Origin: Catonella massiliensis
GTDB taxonomy: Bacteria > Bacillota > Clostridia > Lachnospirales > Lachnospiraceae
Assembly (NCBI RefSeq): GCF_016651435.1
Contig: NZ_JAEPRJ010000001.1
Location: 868,001 to 932,000, forward strand
Length of the DNA stretch: 64,000 bases
Direction of reading: 5' to 3'
Part shown: piece by piece, positions 7,560-15,921 of the stretch
How positions within the stretch are numbered: the first letter of the stretch is position 1
How the letters are laid out: each line of letters begins with the position of its first letter
The notes under the pieces: model-generated
What the model was told of the DNA's origin: nothing
The model's database searches: none
Seen by the model: the letters and a program-made list of their open reading frames with translations, nothing else
Translations under genes and position numbers: made by a program

Positions 7560-8903
7560 ATGAAAGATAATAAAAGATTAAAAGAGCGTAATATATATCT
7601 TAATAAGCTGATTGCATTTAAGGATACAGAGCCTGTAAAGGTCATAACGGGAATTAGAAGATGTGGTAAGTCTAGTCTTCTGAAGCTAATGCAGGAACAT
7701 CTTTTGAATACCGGTATAGATAAAGAACAGATTATAGCTATTAATTTTGAATCTCTGGAATTTCAAGAAATGAGCTATAAGGATTTTTATAAATATGTTA
7801 GTGAGAGAATTGCTAAGAATAAGAAAAGCTATTTATTCTTTGATGAGCTTCAAAGAATAGATCAATGGGAAAATGCAGTAAATTCTTTTAGAGTTGATTT
7901 TGACTGTGATATATACATAACAGGCTCTAACTCCTACCTGTTGTCGTCGGAGTACTCTACATATTTATCGGGTAGATATATAGAGATTAAAATTTACCCA
8001 TTATCATTTGGAGAATTTATCGATTTTCATGGCTATAGACTAAAAACATATAATACTCCGATTGGTACGGTAAAATACAGAGCGGTAGATGATAATGAAG
8101 AAATCACAGAGCTTAGGGATTTGTTTGAAGCATATATGGGATATGGCGGAATGCCGGGGATTGCAGATGTTGGACTGGATCAAGATAGGGCTCTTACGAT
8201 TCTTGACGGTATATATTCGACTGTAGTTGTAAGGGATATTCTAGAGAGGGAAAAAAGAAGGGGACAGAGACAGATAACTGATGCAGAACTCCTAAGAAAG
8301 ATAATACTGTTTTTGGCGGATAATATTGGCAACAATACATCGCTAAATTCAGTAAGTAATACATTAGTATCCGAGAAACTGCTTCAAAACGGTGGAAAAC
8401 AGGGTAAGCCTGCGACTCAGACAATATCTTCGTATGTTGGGGCACTCAAGGAATCTTATATGTTTTATGATGTTAAGCGGTTTGACATAAAAGGAAAAGA
8501 ATACTTGAGGACGCTAGGTAAATACTATATTGTAGATATTGGTTTGAGAAATTATCTGCTGGGATTTAGAGACAGGGATAGAGGGCATACCTTAGAAAAT
8601 GTAGTTTACTTTGAACTCTTGAGGCAGGGTTACGATGTAGCAATAGGGAAAATTGATAGCCTTGAGGTAGATTTTGTAGCTGCAAGTGCAGATGAAAAAA
8701 TCTATATTCAAGTAACGGAGAGCATGCTAAATGAGGAGGTTAGGGAAAGGGAATTAAAACCATTACAAAAAATTCCTAATAATTACAGGAAACTGGTCCT
8801 TACTTTAGAACAATCACTTGATACAGAATACGAAGGTATACAGGTAAAAGGTATTGTAGAGTGGCTGGTGAAAGGATATAATGATGAAAGAAAATACTCT
8901 TAG
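7560..8903 (+). CDS. AAA ATPase with DUF4143 domain (AAA_14 type), copy 1
   Basis: A 447-residue cytoplasmic protein. The N-terminal AAA_14 domain has Walker A GIRRCGKS at residues 31-38, Walker B YLFFDELQRI and a sensor-like YITGSNSYLL. The C-terminal DUF4143 part has the acidic/basic pattern of a PD-(D/E)XK fold (SLEVDFVAA ... IYIQVTES), with Q in place of the usual catalytic lysine. The family is abundant in anaerobes and its function is unsettled; toxin-antitoxin-like, DNA-related or stress roles have been suggested. The upstream repeat array (7440-7531) implies tight regulation. A second family member lies at 11192. The downstream small gene overlaps its end. Confidence 0.85.
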   Translation: MKDNKRLKERNIYLNKLIAFKDTEPVKVITGIRRCGKSSLLKLMQEHLLNTGIDKEQIIAINFESLEFQEMSYKDFYKYVSERIAKNKKSYLFFDELQRIDQWENAVNSFRVDFDCDIYITGSNSYLLSSEYSTYLSGRYIEIKIYPLSFGEFIDFHGYRLKTYNTPIGTVKYRAVDDNEEITELRDLFEAYMGYGGMPGIADVGLDQDRALTILDGIYSTVVVRDILEREKRRGQRQITDAELLRKIILFLADNIGNNTSLNSVSNTLVSEKLLQNGGKQGKPATQTISSYVGALKESYMFYDVKRFDIKGKEYLRTLGKYYIVDIGLRNYLLGFRDRDRGHTLENVVYFELLRQGYDVAIGKIDSLEVDFVAASADEKIYIQVTESMLNEEVRERELKPLQKIPNNYRKLVLTLEQSLDTEYEGIQVKGIVEWLVKGYNDERKYS

Positions 8904-9213
8904 AGTTGTAAAAATCGATAAGGAAGCTATCCTTGAGTTTATTTATGAGAATTTTATTGCTAATCAGGAAGAACTCCTAGGGGTTAGGTCATCTGAAGTG
9001 ACAAATGATTTTGCAATTGATTGGGAAAAAGGCGAGTTCATATTTACCGCACATAAACAGGAGGGTGTTGACGGTAGTTTTATAGAGTTACCAAAAGAGA
9101 TAGAGATTAGAAAGCTTCTTAATAATCTCCGCAATACTACCGACTCAGCACTAAGTACAGGCAGGATATACAAGGATTATACCTTTGAGGAATTGGAGAA
9201 ACTGCTAAATTAA
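8881..9213 (+). CDS. Hypothetical small protein coupled to the AAA ATPase
   Basis: A 110-residue protein with no family I recognise. It is mixed alpha/beta in composition and acidic, and it begins inside the end of the ATPase gene (overlap of about 23 bases). Two adjacent ATGs (8881 and 8884) follow AAAGGA; the second is better spaced. Overlap suggests it is made with the ATPase and may act with it. There is no signal peptide or membrane segment. Confidence 0.6.
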   Translation: MMKENTLRVVKIDKEAILEFIYENFIANQEELLGVRSSEVTNDFAIDWEKGEFIFTAHKQEGVDGSFIELPKEIEIRKLLNNLRNTTDSALSTGRIYKDYTFEELEKLLN

Positions 9214-9233
9214 ACCAAACTAAGGAGAGAATA

Positions 9234-9545
9234 ATGGAGATTAAAGATTTTACTGAGATTGAACAAAAACAGATTAGAGAAGGGCTAAGCACTGCTGAAA
9301 TAAGTGACAAGGAGGCAGCTAATAAGATTCTTGCGCTTGTACCTAAAGAATGGATTAAAAGAATACCTTTCTTTGTAAGGGGGCATGCAACTACAAAGAC
9401 AATTGAGAGGATAGCTAATCAATTCCCTGAGCTTTACGCAGTAGCAAAACAAAGTGGAGAACTTCCGGAAAAGGAAAGGGAGGAACTTCGTAAGATTATA
9501 ACAGGTATATTTGAAGAGAAGATGAATAAGCATAAGATTAAATGA
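9234..9545 (+). CDS. Hypothetical small helical protein
   Basis: A 103-residue, highly charged, mostly helical protein without recognisable motifs. It follows the preceding small gene by 20 bases, with AAGGAGAG upstream of the ATG, so it probably belongs to the same transcript as the AAA ATPase. There is no membrane segment or signal. Function unknown. Confidence 0.6.
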   Translation: MEIKDFTEIEQKQIREGLSTAEISDKEAANKILALVPKEWIKRIPFFVRGHATTKTIERIANQFPELYAVAKQSGELPEKEREELRKIITGIFEEKMNKHKIK

Positions 9546-9629
9546 TGTTTTTTACCAATACCACCTATGTTTTTGTAAAAATATTATGAAAAAATGTACT
9601 TTAGTAATTTATGCCAAATTAATGGTTCC

Positions 9630-9659
9630 TTGACAAGCAATTAAATTGTGTGATACCAT
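9630..9659 (+). promoter_or_regulatory. Promoter of the SemiSWEET gene
   Basis: TTGACA (9630-9635), 18-base spacer, TACCAT (9654-9659) with TG two bases upstream. The -35 is perfect; the -10 is mediocre. It lies in a 150-base gap without genes. Confidence 0.55.
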
Positions 9660-9695
9660 AATATTAAAATTGCAAACACAAAGGAGGAAATTACT

Positions 9696-9962
9696 ATGAC
9701 ATTGAAACAGAAGATTAATACTTTGGTTGGATCAATTGGTGCATTTATGGGAGTTTTTGTTTTTATAGCTTATATACCACAGATTATAGCGAACTTAAAC
9801 GGCAACAAAGCACAGCCTTTACAGCCACTGATGGCGGCGGCTTCCTGTCTGCTTTGGGTAATATATGGATGGACTAAGGAGCCTAAAAAGGATATTATTC
9901 TTATTATACCTAATGCAACAGGTGTTATACTTGGATTTTTGACATTTTTGACTGCTTTATAA
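9696..9962 (+). CDS. SemiSWEET-type PQ-loop sugar transporter
   Basis: An 88-residue protein with three transmembrane helices, the minimal SemiSWEET unit that dimerises to make a sugar uniporter. The family proline-glutamine motif is visible in helix 1 (FIAYIPQIIANL), followed by helix 2 (PLMAAASCLLWVIYGW) and helix 3 (IIPNATGVILGFLTFL), which carries the conserved Asn. It has its own promoter and an AAAGGAGG ribosome site. It probably moves a sugar such as glucose or sucrose down its gradient; the substrate cannot be told from sequence. Confidence 0.88.
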   Translation: MTLKQKINTLVGSIGAFMGVFVFIAYIPQIIANLNGNKAQPLQPLMAAASCLLWVIYGWTKEPKKDIILIIPNATGVILGFLTFLTAL

Positions 9963-9989
9963 TTACATTTAAGAATTATCGAGGTACTT

Positions 9990-11018
9990 ATGTTATACAT
10001 TATAACGGGAGTTATCCTTTTAGTATTTGTCTTTTCAATGCTCAGGGATAATAGAAGCCTTTGGAATCCGGCCCTTCTTATTGTAGGGCTGGTATTTTCA
10101 TATATATCGTTACTTCAGATACTATTTGATAATGATATGATGAATGTTTACTCATTTACGATGCTTGCCGGATTTTTAGGTATTCCATTTCTTATATTAC
10201 TTAGCGGAATTTTCCTTGTATACAACGGGTTTATACTGCTAAAGCGTGAAGGGAAGTCTAAGGTGAACTTCCTGTCGCTTGCAATGGGTATTCTCATCAT
10301 TTTGTTTTTTGTGGTAATGTTTATTCACGAATATGGAGTTAGTAATTACAACCTGTATAACAAAAATTGGTATAACATTTTTTTCCGGTTTTTTATATAT
10401 TCTTATTTGATTTTTGACTTTGCCTTTGCAGGTTTTTTGCTTTATTCCTTACTTTACAACTTTATTCCTAAGAGGAAACACTATGACTTTATCATTATTC
10501 ATGGTGCAGGCCTATTAAACGGTGAAAGAGTAACTCCACTCTTAAAGAGGCGGATAGATAAGGCAGTACAAGCATTTAAGAAGTCAAAAAATCCTGATGT
10601 GAAGTTAATAGCAAGCGGCGGGAAAGGTATAGATGAGAAGATATCCGAAGCGCATGCTATACTGAATTATCTGATGGAAGAGACAGATGTGCCAAGAGGA
10701 GCTATTTTGCTTGAAGAAGAGTCTAAGACGACTTATGAAAATCTTCTCTTTTCTAAGAAAATAGGCGAGAGCTTAGTCTCTAATCCTACTTTTCTCTTTG
10801 TTACAAATGATTACCATGTATTTAGAACAAGTACCTATGCTAAAAAGATAGGGCTAAAGGGAGATGGATTGGGGTGCTCCACAGCCTCTTACTACCTGCC
10901 ATCAGCCTTCATAAGAGAGTATGTGGCTCTTTGTGTAAAGATGAAATGGATGTTTGCAGGCTTCTACCTGCTCTTGCTTATTTCCATTTATTTTTCTTAC
11001 CGTGGTATACTGTGGTGA
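9990..11018 (+). CDS. YdcF/ElyC-type DUF218 membrane protein
   Basis: A 342-residue protein. About six hydrophobic helices in the first 160 residues are followed by a soluble DUF218 domain (FIIIHGAGLLNGERVTPLL, then ASGGKG, EEESKTTYENLLFSK and FVTNDYHVFRTS) and a final membrane helix. DUF218 proteins (YdcF, SanA, ElyC) bind nucleotides and are linked to envelope polymer metabolism, including lipid-carrier recycling. It lies 27 bases after the SemiSWEET gene and may be co-transcribed. The exact role is unknown. Confidence 0.85.
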   Translation: MLYIITGVILLVFVFSMLRDNRSLWNPALLIVGLVFSYISLLQILFDNDMMNVYSFTMLAGFLGIPFLILLSGIFLVYNGFILLKREGKSKVNFLSLAMGILIILFFVVMFIHEYGVSNYNLYNKNWYNIFFRFFIYSYLIFDFAFAGFLLYSLLYNFIPKRKHYDFIIIHGAGLLNGERVTPLLKRRIDKAVQAFKKSKNPDVKLIASGGKGIDEKISEAHAILNYLMEETDVPRGAILLEEESKTTYENLLFSKKIGESLVSNPTFLFVTNDYHVFRTSTYAKKIGLKGDGLGCSTASYYLPSAFIREYVALCVKMKWMFAGFYLLLLISIYFSYRGILW

Positions 11019-11060
11019 TGATTCTTTTTACCTGAAGTATCAGTCTGGGAGCGGGTTTTC

Positions 11061-11167
11061 ATAAAACGTGAGAGAATACTAAAAAATCCCTATTAAAACG
11101 TGAGAAATAGTTAAAATAACCCTCATAAAACGTGATAAAACTTCTTGATAACCCTTATAAAATGTGA
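11061..11167 (+). repeat. Four iterons at exact 32-bp spacing upstream of the second AAA ATPase
   Basis: The 11-mer ATAAAACGTGA occurs at 11061, 11093 (first base T), 11125 and 11157 (C to T), so the period is exactly 32 bases, about three helical turns. Each of the last three is preceded by CCCT one or two bases upstream. The last copy lies between the -35 and -10 of the promoter. The arrangement looks like a cooperative operator rather than CRISPR; the intervening 21-base segments are A/T rich and partly similar. Confidence 0.85.
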
Positions 11168-11173
11168 TAGACT
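11145..11173 (+). promoter_or_regulatory. Promoter of the second AAA/DUF4143 ATPase gene
   Basis: TTGATA (11145-11150), 17-base spacer, TAGACT (11168-11173). The fourth iteron fills the spacer, so a bound protein would block RNA polymerase. Confidence 0.55.
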
Positions 11174-11191
11174 CTTAGAGGGGAGGTGAGA

Positions 11192-12529
11192 ATGGTGTAT
11201 TTTAAGCGAAAAATAGATGGATTCTTAGCGGATTGGAAGAACAATCACTCACGCAAGCCTCTAATAGTAAAAGGGGCAAGGCAGATAGGCAAAACAGAAT
11301 CGATATTACATTTTGCAAATGAAAACTACGAGAATGTAGTGTATATTAACTTTGCGTTAGATAAGAAATATACTACCATAGTTAACGATGGATATGATGT
11401 AGAGACTGTAGTAAAAAACATTACCCTAATAAATCCAAGCACAAGATTTATCCCAGATAAAACTTTGATTGTCTTTGATGAAATTCAGGAATATCCTGAT
11501 ATCGCAACATCTCTTAAGGCCTTTAACTTAGATAAGAGATATGATGTGATATGCAGTGGCTCAATGCTTGGAATCAATTACAGGAAGATACATAGTAATA
11601 GCGTTGGCAGTAAAACAGATTATGAAATGTTTTCAATGGACTTTGAAGAGTTCTTGTGGGCAAAGGGCTATGAAGATAAGGCTATAAATAGTATATTAGA
11701 ACATATGATTAGCCTTACTCCATTTAGTGAGACGGAACTTTCAGTGTATAAATCACTATTTCTTGATTACTGTGTCCTTGGTGGAATGCCTGATGTAATA
11801 AAGGGCTATATTAAGACAGGCACGTTTTCGCAGTCGCTTGAGATTCAAGGGCAGATTAGACTAGACTATGAGGAGGATGTGAGAAAATATGCTGAAGGAC
11901 TAGATCAGGCAAAAATTATAAGTGTTTACAGAAGTATTCCGGCACAGCTTGCAAAGGAGAATAAGAAATTTCAATTTAGTATAATTGATAAGAAAGCAAG
12001 GTCGAGGGAATACACAGGATGTATAGAATGGCTTATTGATGCAGGCGTTGTTACAGAGTGTAAATGCTTAAATTATCCTGAACTGCCTCTAAAGGGAAAT
12101 GTAGACAATAGTAAGTACAAGTTATATTATCCTGATACCGGATTGCTGATATCCACTCTTGATGAAGAGGCACAGGAGGATTTGAGGGTAAATAAGAATC
12201 TTGGTGTATATAAAGGGGCGCTTTATGAGAACTTTGTTGCAGAAGCCTTTGTAAAGCAGGGACTAGGATTGTTCTACTACAAGAAAGATAATTCAACATT
12301 GGAAGAGGATTTTTTTGTAAGGTCAAAAAATGAACTAATTCCAGTTGAGGTTAAATCCAATAATGACAGTTCAAAATCCCTAAATGCCTTAATAAAAAAT
12401 GATAGGTACGCAGACATAAAACATGGCATAAAACTAGGAGATTTCAATATAGGTTATACCAACAATATATATACATTTCCGTATTTCTGTGCATTTATGC
12501 TAAAGGCATATCTTCATAAATGGGATTAA
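11192..12529 (+). CDS. AAA ATPase with DUF4143 domain (AAA_14 type), copy 2
   Basis: A 445-residue ATPase. Walker A is GARQIGKT at residues 28-35, Walker B LIVFDEIQE, sensor VICSGSMLG. The C-terminal DUF4143 segment ends in a canonical PD-(D/E)XK-like core (EEDFFVRSKNELIPVEVKSN), unlike copy 1 where the lysine is Q. The start at ATG 11192 follows GGGGAGG; a GTG at 11186 overlaps that site and is unlikely. It is a stand-alone gene with an iteron-covered promoter and a bidirectional terminator. Function unresolved, as for the whole family. Confidence 0.85.
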   Translation: MVYFKRKIDGFLADWKNNHSRKPLIVKGARQIGKTESILHFANENYENVVYINFALDKKYTTIVNDGYDVETVVKNITLINPSTRFIPDKTLIVFDEIQEYPDIATSLKAFNLDKRYDVICSGSMLGINYRKIHSNSVGSKTDYEMFSMDFEEFLWAKGYEDKAINSILEHMISLTPFSETELSVYKSLFLDYCVLGGMPDVIKGYIKTGTFSQSLEIQGQIRLDYEEDVRKYAEGLDQAKIISVYRSIPAQLAKENKKFQFSIIDKKARSREYTGCIEWLIDAGVVTECKCLNYPELPLKGNVDNSKYKLYYPDTGLLISTLDEEAQEDLRVNKNLGVYKGALYENFVAEAFVKQGLGLFYYKKDNSTLEEDFFVRSKNELIPVEVKSNNDSSKSLNALIKNDRYADIKHGIKLGDFNIGYTNNIYTFPYFCAFMLKAYLHKWD

Positions 12530-12600
12530 CTACAATGTAAATAAAACAGAGAACAAACAATATTGCGATTAATGCATATGAAATTATTATCAACTAAAGA

Positions 12601-12630
12601 GAACTACCACAACATAAGCTGTGGTAGTTC
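12601..12630. terminator. Bidirectional terminator between the AAA ATPase and gadB
   Basis: Perfect 11-base stem GAACTACCACA (12601-12611) with TGTGGTAGTTC (12620-12630) and an 8-base loop, placed between convergent genes. The T run is modest on both strands. Confidence 0.7.
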
Positions 12631-12648
12631 TTAAATCTAACAAAGAAA

Positions 12649-14115
12649 TTATCGTCCGCTATGATCAAAGCTTTTTCCTGGCTTTACTTCCTTTTCCTTG
12701 TCTAATACGACAACGCGTGAGCCGTTTAATATTTCAATCTGCTTCTTCATTTCATTTATGCAAAGGATTGCAAGAGGCATACCAAAATCCTGACGAATAA
12801 CGAGCCGCTGTACATCTACATCAGCTATATTTTCAGGCATAGGATATGCAGGTATCATCCAGCCATGCATACGCAGCCTGTCTTCAAGGTCATATAGTGT
12901 CCAGTTAACATTTGCATCTTTTTTAAGCCTCCAGCACACGATAGGAATCTGTTTAGCATCTTCCAGTATTTCAAAGATTCCCATTTTCTTGATTTCAGAA
13001 GCCATATACCTTGCTACATCTATAGTACGCTGGTGAATCTCCTTATATCCATTAAAGCCGTTTCTAAGGAGCATGTAGTACTGACCCACAATCTGAGAAG
13101 CACTACGAGAGAAGTTTATTGCCATAGTAGCCTCTTCACCACCAAGGTAACTAACCCAGAAGATAAGTTCTTCAGGAAGAGCCTCCTTAGAACGCCATAT
13201 TACCCAGCCTACACCCGGATACACCAAACCGTATTTATGACCTGAAGTACTTATTGACCATACGTTTTTAAGCCTAAAATCCCATTCCAGTTCAGGCTCG
13301 ATAAATGGTGCAACCATTCCGCCTGATGCGGCGTCAACGTGTATACGGATAGGAAGTTTTGTATTCTTCTTGTTATATCCTTCAACTAGCTTATCAAGAG
13401 CCTTGACATCATCATATCTTCCCGTGTAAGTTATACCCAATATAGCGATTATACCTATGGTGTAGTCATCAACATAGTCCATAACGGTATCCATATTCAG
13501 TGATAAATGCTCCATATCAAGAGGTACGGTTCTCATCTCTATATCCCAATACCTACAGAACTTCTCCCAGCATACCTGATATCCTGAAGAGATTACGAGG
13601 TTTGGACGCTTCTTATACCTGTCAAGACCTGCTTTATCGGCCAGATGCTTCCATCTAAATAGCATTGCAAGTCCACCGAGCATGCAGGCTTCAGAGGAAC
13701 CAACCGTTGATGTACCCAAAGGCTCTTCCTTTGGATCCATATGCCACAAATCTCCAATTATATCTACACAGCGGTTCTCAAGGTCAGCAGTCATAGGATA
13801 TTCATCCTTATCTATAGCATTTTTTTCAAAGTTTTCTGCCATCAACTGAGTAGCTGTAGGCTCCATATAAGTCTGGCAGAATGTGGCAAGGTTCTGTGTG
13901 GCATTTCCTTCAGCCTTTAAGTATTCCCTGATAATCTCAGCTGCTACCTGTGGCTCGACAGGCTCCTTGTTTAGCTTTTTATTTGGCATTTCTACATCAC
14001 TTGCCAGCGTTCCAAAGATTGGTGTAAGGTATCTTGTATCTGTGTTCATAGATGCAAGCAAATCCCCTATGTGTTCACTACTTTTCCTATTTAATTTTGA
14101 TACTTTCTTACTCAT
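12649..14115 (-). CDS. gadB: Glutamate decarboxylase
   Basis: A 488-residue PLP enzyme that converts glutamate to GABA and CO2 and consumes a cytoplasmic proton. The PLP lysine is K294 in STSGHKYGLVYPGVGW, the PLP ring aspartate is D261 in HVDAASGG, and substrate/cofactor residues lie in STVGSSEACML. The length matches the GadA/GadB family. The C-terminus ends KPGKSFDHSGR, containing the histidine region that in E. coli GadB plugs the active site at neutral pH. The start has a clear AAAGGAGG site. It is the second gene of a gadC-gadB operon, 68 bases after the antiporter gene. Confidence 0.95.
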   Translation of the reverse strand: MSKKVSKLNRKSSEHIGDLLASMNTDTRYLTPIFGTLASDVEMPNKKLNKEPVEPQVAAEIIREYLKAEGNATQNLATFCQTYMEPTATQLMAENFEKNAIDKDEYPMTADLENRCVDIIGDLWHMDPKEEPLGTSTVGSSEACMLGGLAMLFRWKHLADKAGLDRYKKRPNLVISSGYQVCWEKFCRYWDIEMRTVPLDMEHLSLNMDTVMDYVDDYTIGIIAILGITYTGRYDDVKALDKLVEGYNKKNTKLPIRIHVDAASGGMVAPFIEPELEWDFRLKNVWSISTSGHKYGLVYPGVGWVIWRSKEALPEELIFWVSYLGGEEATMAINFSRSASQIVGQYYMLLRNGFNGYKEIHQRTIDVARYMASEIKKMGIFEILEDAKQIPIVCWRLKKDANVNWTLYDLEDRLRMHGWMIPAYPMPENIADVDVQRLVIRQDFGMPLAILCINEMKKQIEILNGSRVVVLDKEKEVKPGKSFDHSGR

Positions 14116-14183
14116 AACAGCCTCCTTTTTCTAATACTGATTTATATGATTATAATCACTTAAGCGTTACAGAAATATTTTGG

Positions 14184-15644
14184 TTATGATGCCCATTTGC
14201 TCTTATGTGAATAAATAAAAGTAGGTATCATCACGGATATGATAAAGCATATGATGAGCACAATTTGATATACTCTGTTATCCGCAGAAGTGAGTTTTGA
14301 CGATGGGAAAAATGAAATAATGAGAGTTGCAATTGTCATAAACAGTCCGACACCTGCAACAATCAGCTTAAATGTCCGTCCTCCGGGTACATGGAACTCA
14401 CGCTTTAAGTTGTCCTTTTTCAGAATTAAAACGAAATACCCGAGGAAAAAGAGGACGTACCCTACAAGATAAATGACAACAGTAAGTCCTATGGCAGTCA
14501 TGTAACCTACAGAGGAATCTGAGCCACCTGCAAGTGCTATGGAACCGCACAAAATAGCATCCCAGATTGTGACAATAACAGACTGAACAATGATGGTCTT
14601 TACAGACACGCCACGGCTATTTGTTTTTGCAAATGATGGTGGGATAATTTTGTCATTGGCTGCCTCCAAAAGAGCTCTCGATGGTCCGACTATCCAAGAG
14701 GATATTTCAGCCAATACACCAAGTGCTAACAGTATAGCAACAATCAAAACCAGCCAGCGAAACTGTGGACCTAAGTGGTTTATAAAGATTGATTCAAATG
14801 CCTCTATAACGCCATACGAAAGATTACCGTTTAATGTTTTGGAAGGAAGAGTTGTAGCTATAGCCAGTCCACCAAGTGCATCGAGAATGATTGTGAGTAT
14901 AGTTAATACAATCATAACGGAAGGATATGTTTTAGTTGGGTTCTTTAACTCGTTAACGTGAGAAGCAGATGCCTCTACACCCATATAGCCAAGAATAAAT
15001 GAAGCAAAAATCACCAAAGTATCTACATCAGTAAAATCAGGAATAAGTGTTCCGGCATTCATCTTAATTTGTGAAACGCCTCCTGTGGCAAAATATACAA
15101 CTAATCCTATCAGAAGTATGATAACAGGAAGAACAATACCTCCCAAAAAACCGATTTTTGAAATACGCTCAGTGTACTTTGTTCCTCCTAACTGTGTGAA
15201 TGTAAGCACCCACACAATGATTGCTACACCAAAGAACATCACCAAAGGATTCTCATAGAGTGCATCAATCTTAAATACATACGCAAGAGCAGCTAGTATA
15301 AAAAATGCCATGGTTACAAATCCTACTGTTATCTGAAACCATTGGAAAAACAATGCCGAAAAGCCCCAACGGGGACCGAGTGTATTTCCAACCCAAGAAT
15401 AAATACCGCCTGACTCCCAGCCTTCAACTGTAGCCATTTCAGCAGAGCAGAGTGCAACAGGTAAGAACCAAAGGATACCGCCTATAATTAAGAAAAATAC
15501 CAGCTGAAATCCAGAGGTAGCAAAAGATGGATATTCGTATACCGTCATAACCATGGAAGCTGTTATGGCAAAGAATCCAAAAAATCCTAATTTGTGCGTG
15601 GATTTGTTAGTGGATTTTAATTCCGAGGTCGATTTGCTATCCAT
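14184..15644 (-). CDS. gadC: Glutamate/GABA antiporter
   Basis: A 486-residue APC-superfamily transporter with about 12 membrane helices. The N-terminal part FFAITASMVMTVYEYPSFA and GWESGGIYSWVGNTLG match GadC-type glutamate:GABA antiporters. It imports glutamate and exports the GABA made by GadB, giving net acid resistance. The start at 15644 (ATG, MDSKSTSELK) has GAAAGGAG 9 bases upstream; a TTG at 15662 would overlap that site and is rejected. It is the first gene of the operon. The long C-terminal plug seen in E. coli GadC is short here. Confidence 0.92.
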   Translation of the reverse strand: MDSKSTSELKSTNKSTHKLGFFGFFAITASMVMTVYEYPSFATSGFQLVFFLIIGGILWFLPVALCSAEMATVEGWESGGIYSWVGNTLGPRWGFSALFFQWFQITVGFVTMAFFILAALAYVFKIDALYENPLVMFFGVAIIVWVLTFTQLGGTKYTERISKIGFLGGIVLPVIILLIGLVVYFATGGVSQIKMNAGTLIPDFTDVDTLVIFASFILGYMGVEASASHVNELKNPTKTYPSVMIVLTILTIILDALGGLAIATTLPSKTLNGNLSYGVIEAFESIFINHLGPQFRWLVLIVAILLALGVLAEISSWIVGPSRALLEAANDKIIPPSFAKTNSRGVSVKTIIVQSVIVTIWDAILCGSIALAGGSDSSVGYMTAIGLTVVIYLVGYVLFFLGYFVLILKKDNLKREFHVPGGRTFKLIVAGVGLFMTIATLIISFFPSSKLTSADNRVYQIVLIICFIISVMIPTFIYSHKSKWAS

Positions 15645-15741
15645 AATAAAAACTCCTTTCAATTATTATTTTTTGATACAATTTATTTAAAACTTATGTC
15701 ACCTTCCTTCTAAAAACTGTTATTATCTTTTACGGCTAACC

Positions 15742-15769
15742 ATTGTAATCAATATTCGGGATTTGTAAA
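15742..15769 (-). promoter_or_regulatory. Promoter of gadC-gadB
   Basis: On the minus strand: TTTACA (15769-15764), 16-base spacer, TACAAT (15747-15742), about 100 bases upstream of gadC. The rest of the 277-base divergent gap is A/T rich and no operator is clear. Confidence 0.6.
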
Positions 15770-15921
15770 GTAAATTTTTAAAAAGTTCACAAAAAAGACA
15801 CGCTTTTGAACTATATAGTAAAATGCATAAAATATCCAACTTGAGTATTGATTTTTCCGTGTAATATGAGAAAATGTAATTAACAGCTCATTGGATATGA
15901 GAGGAAAACGGGGTAAACAAA

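Noticed and set aside
11061..11167. Four short repeats with about 21-base spacers, CRISPR-like at first sight
   Set aside because: The repeats are only 11 bases, the spacers are similar to each other, and the last copy lies inside a promoter; there are no cas genes. It reads as an operator array.
15645..15662. TTG start for gadC giving six more residues
   Set aside because: Those codons overlap the GAAAGGAG ribosome site of ATG 15644.
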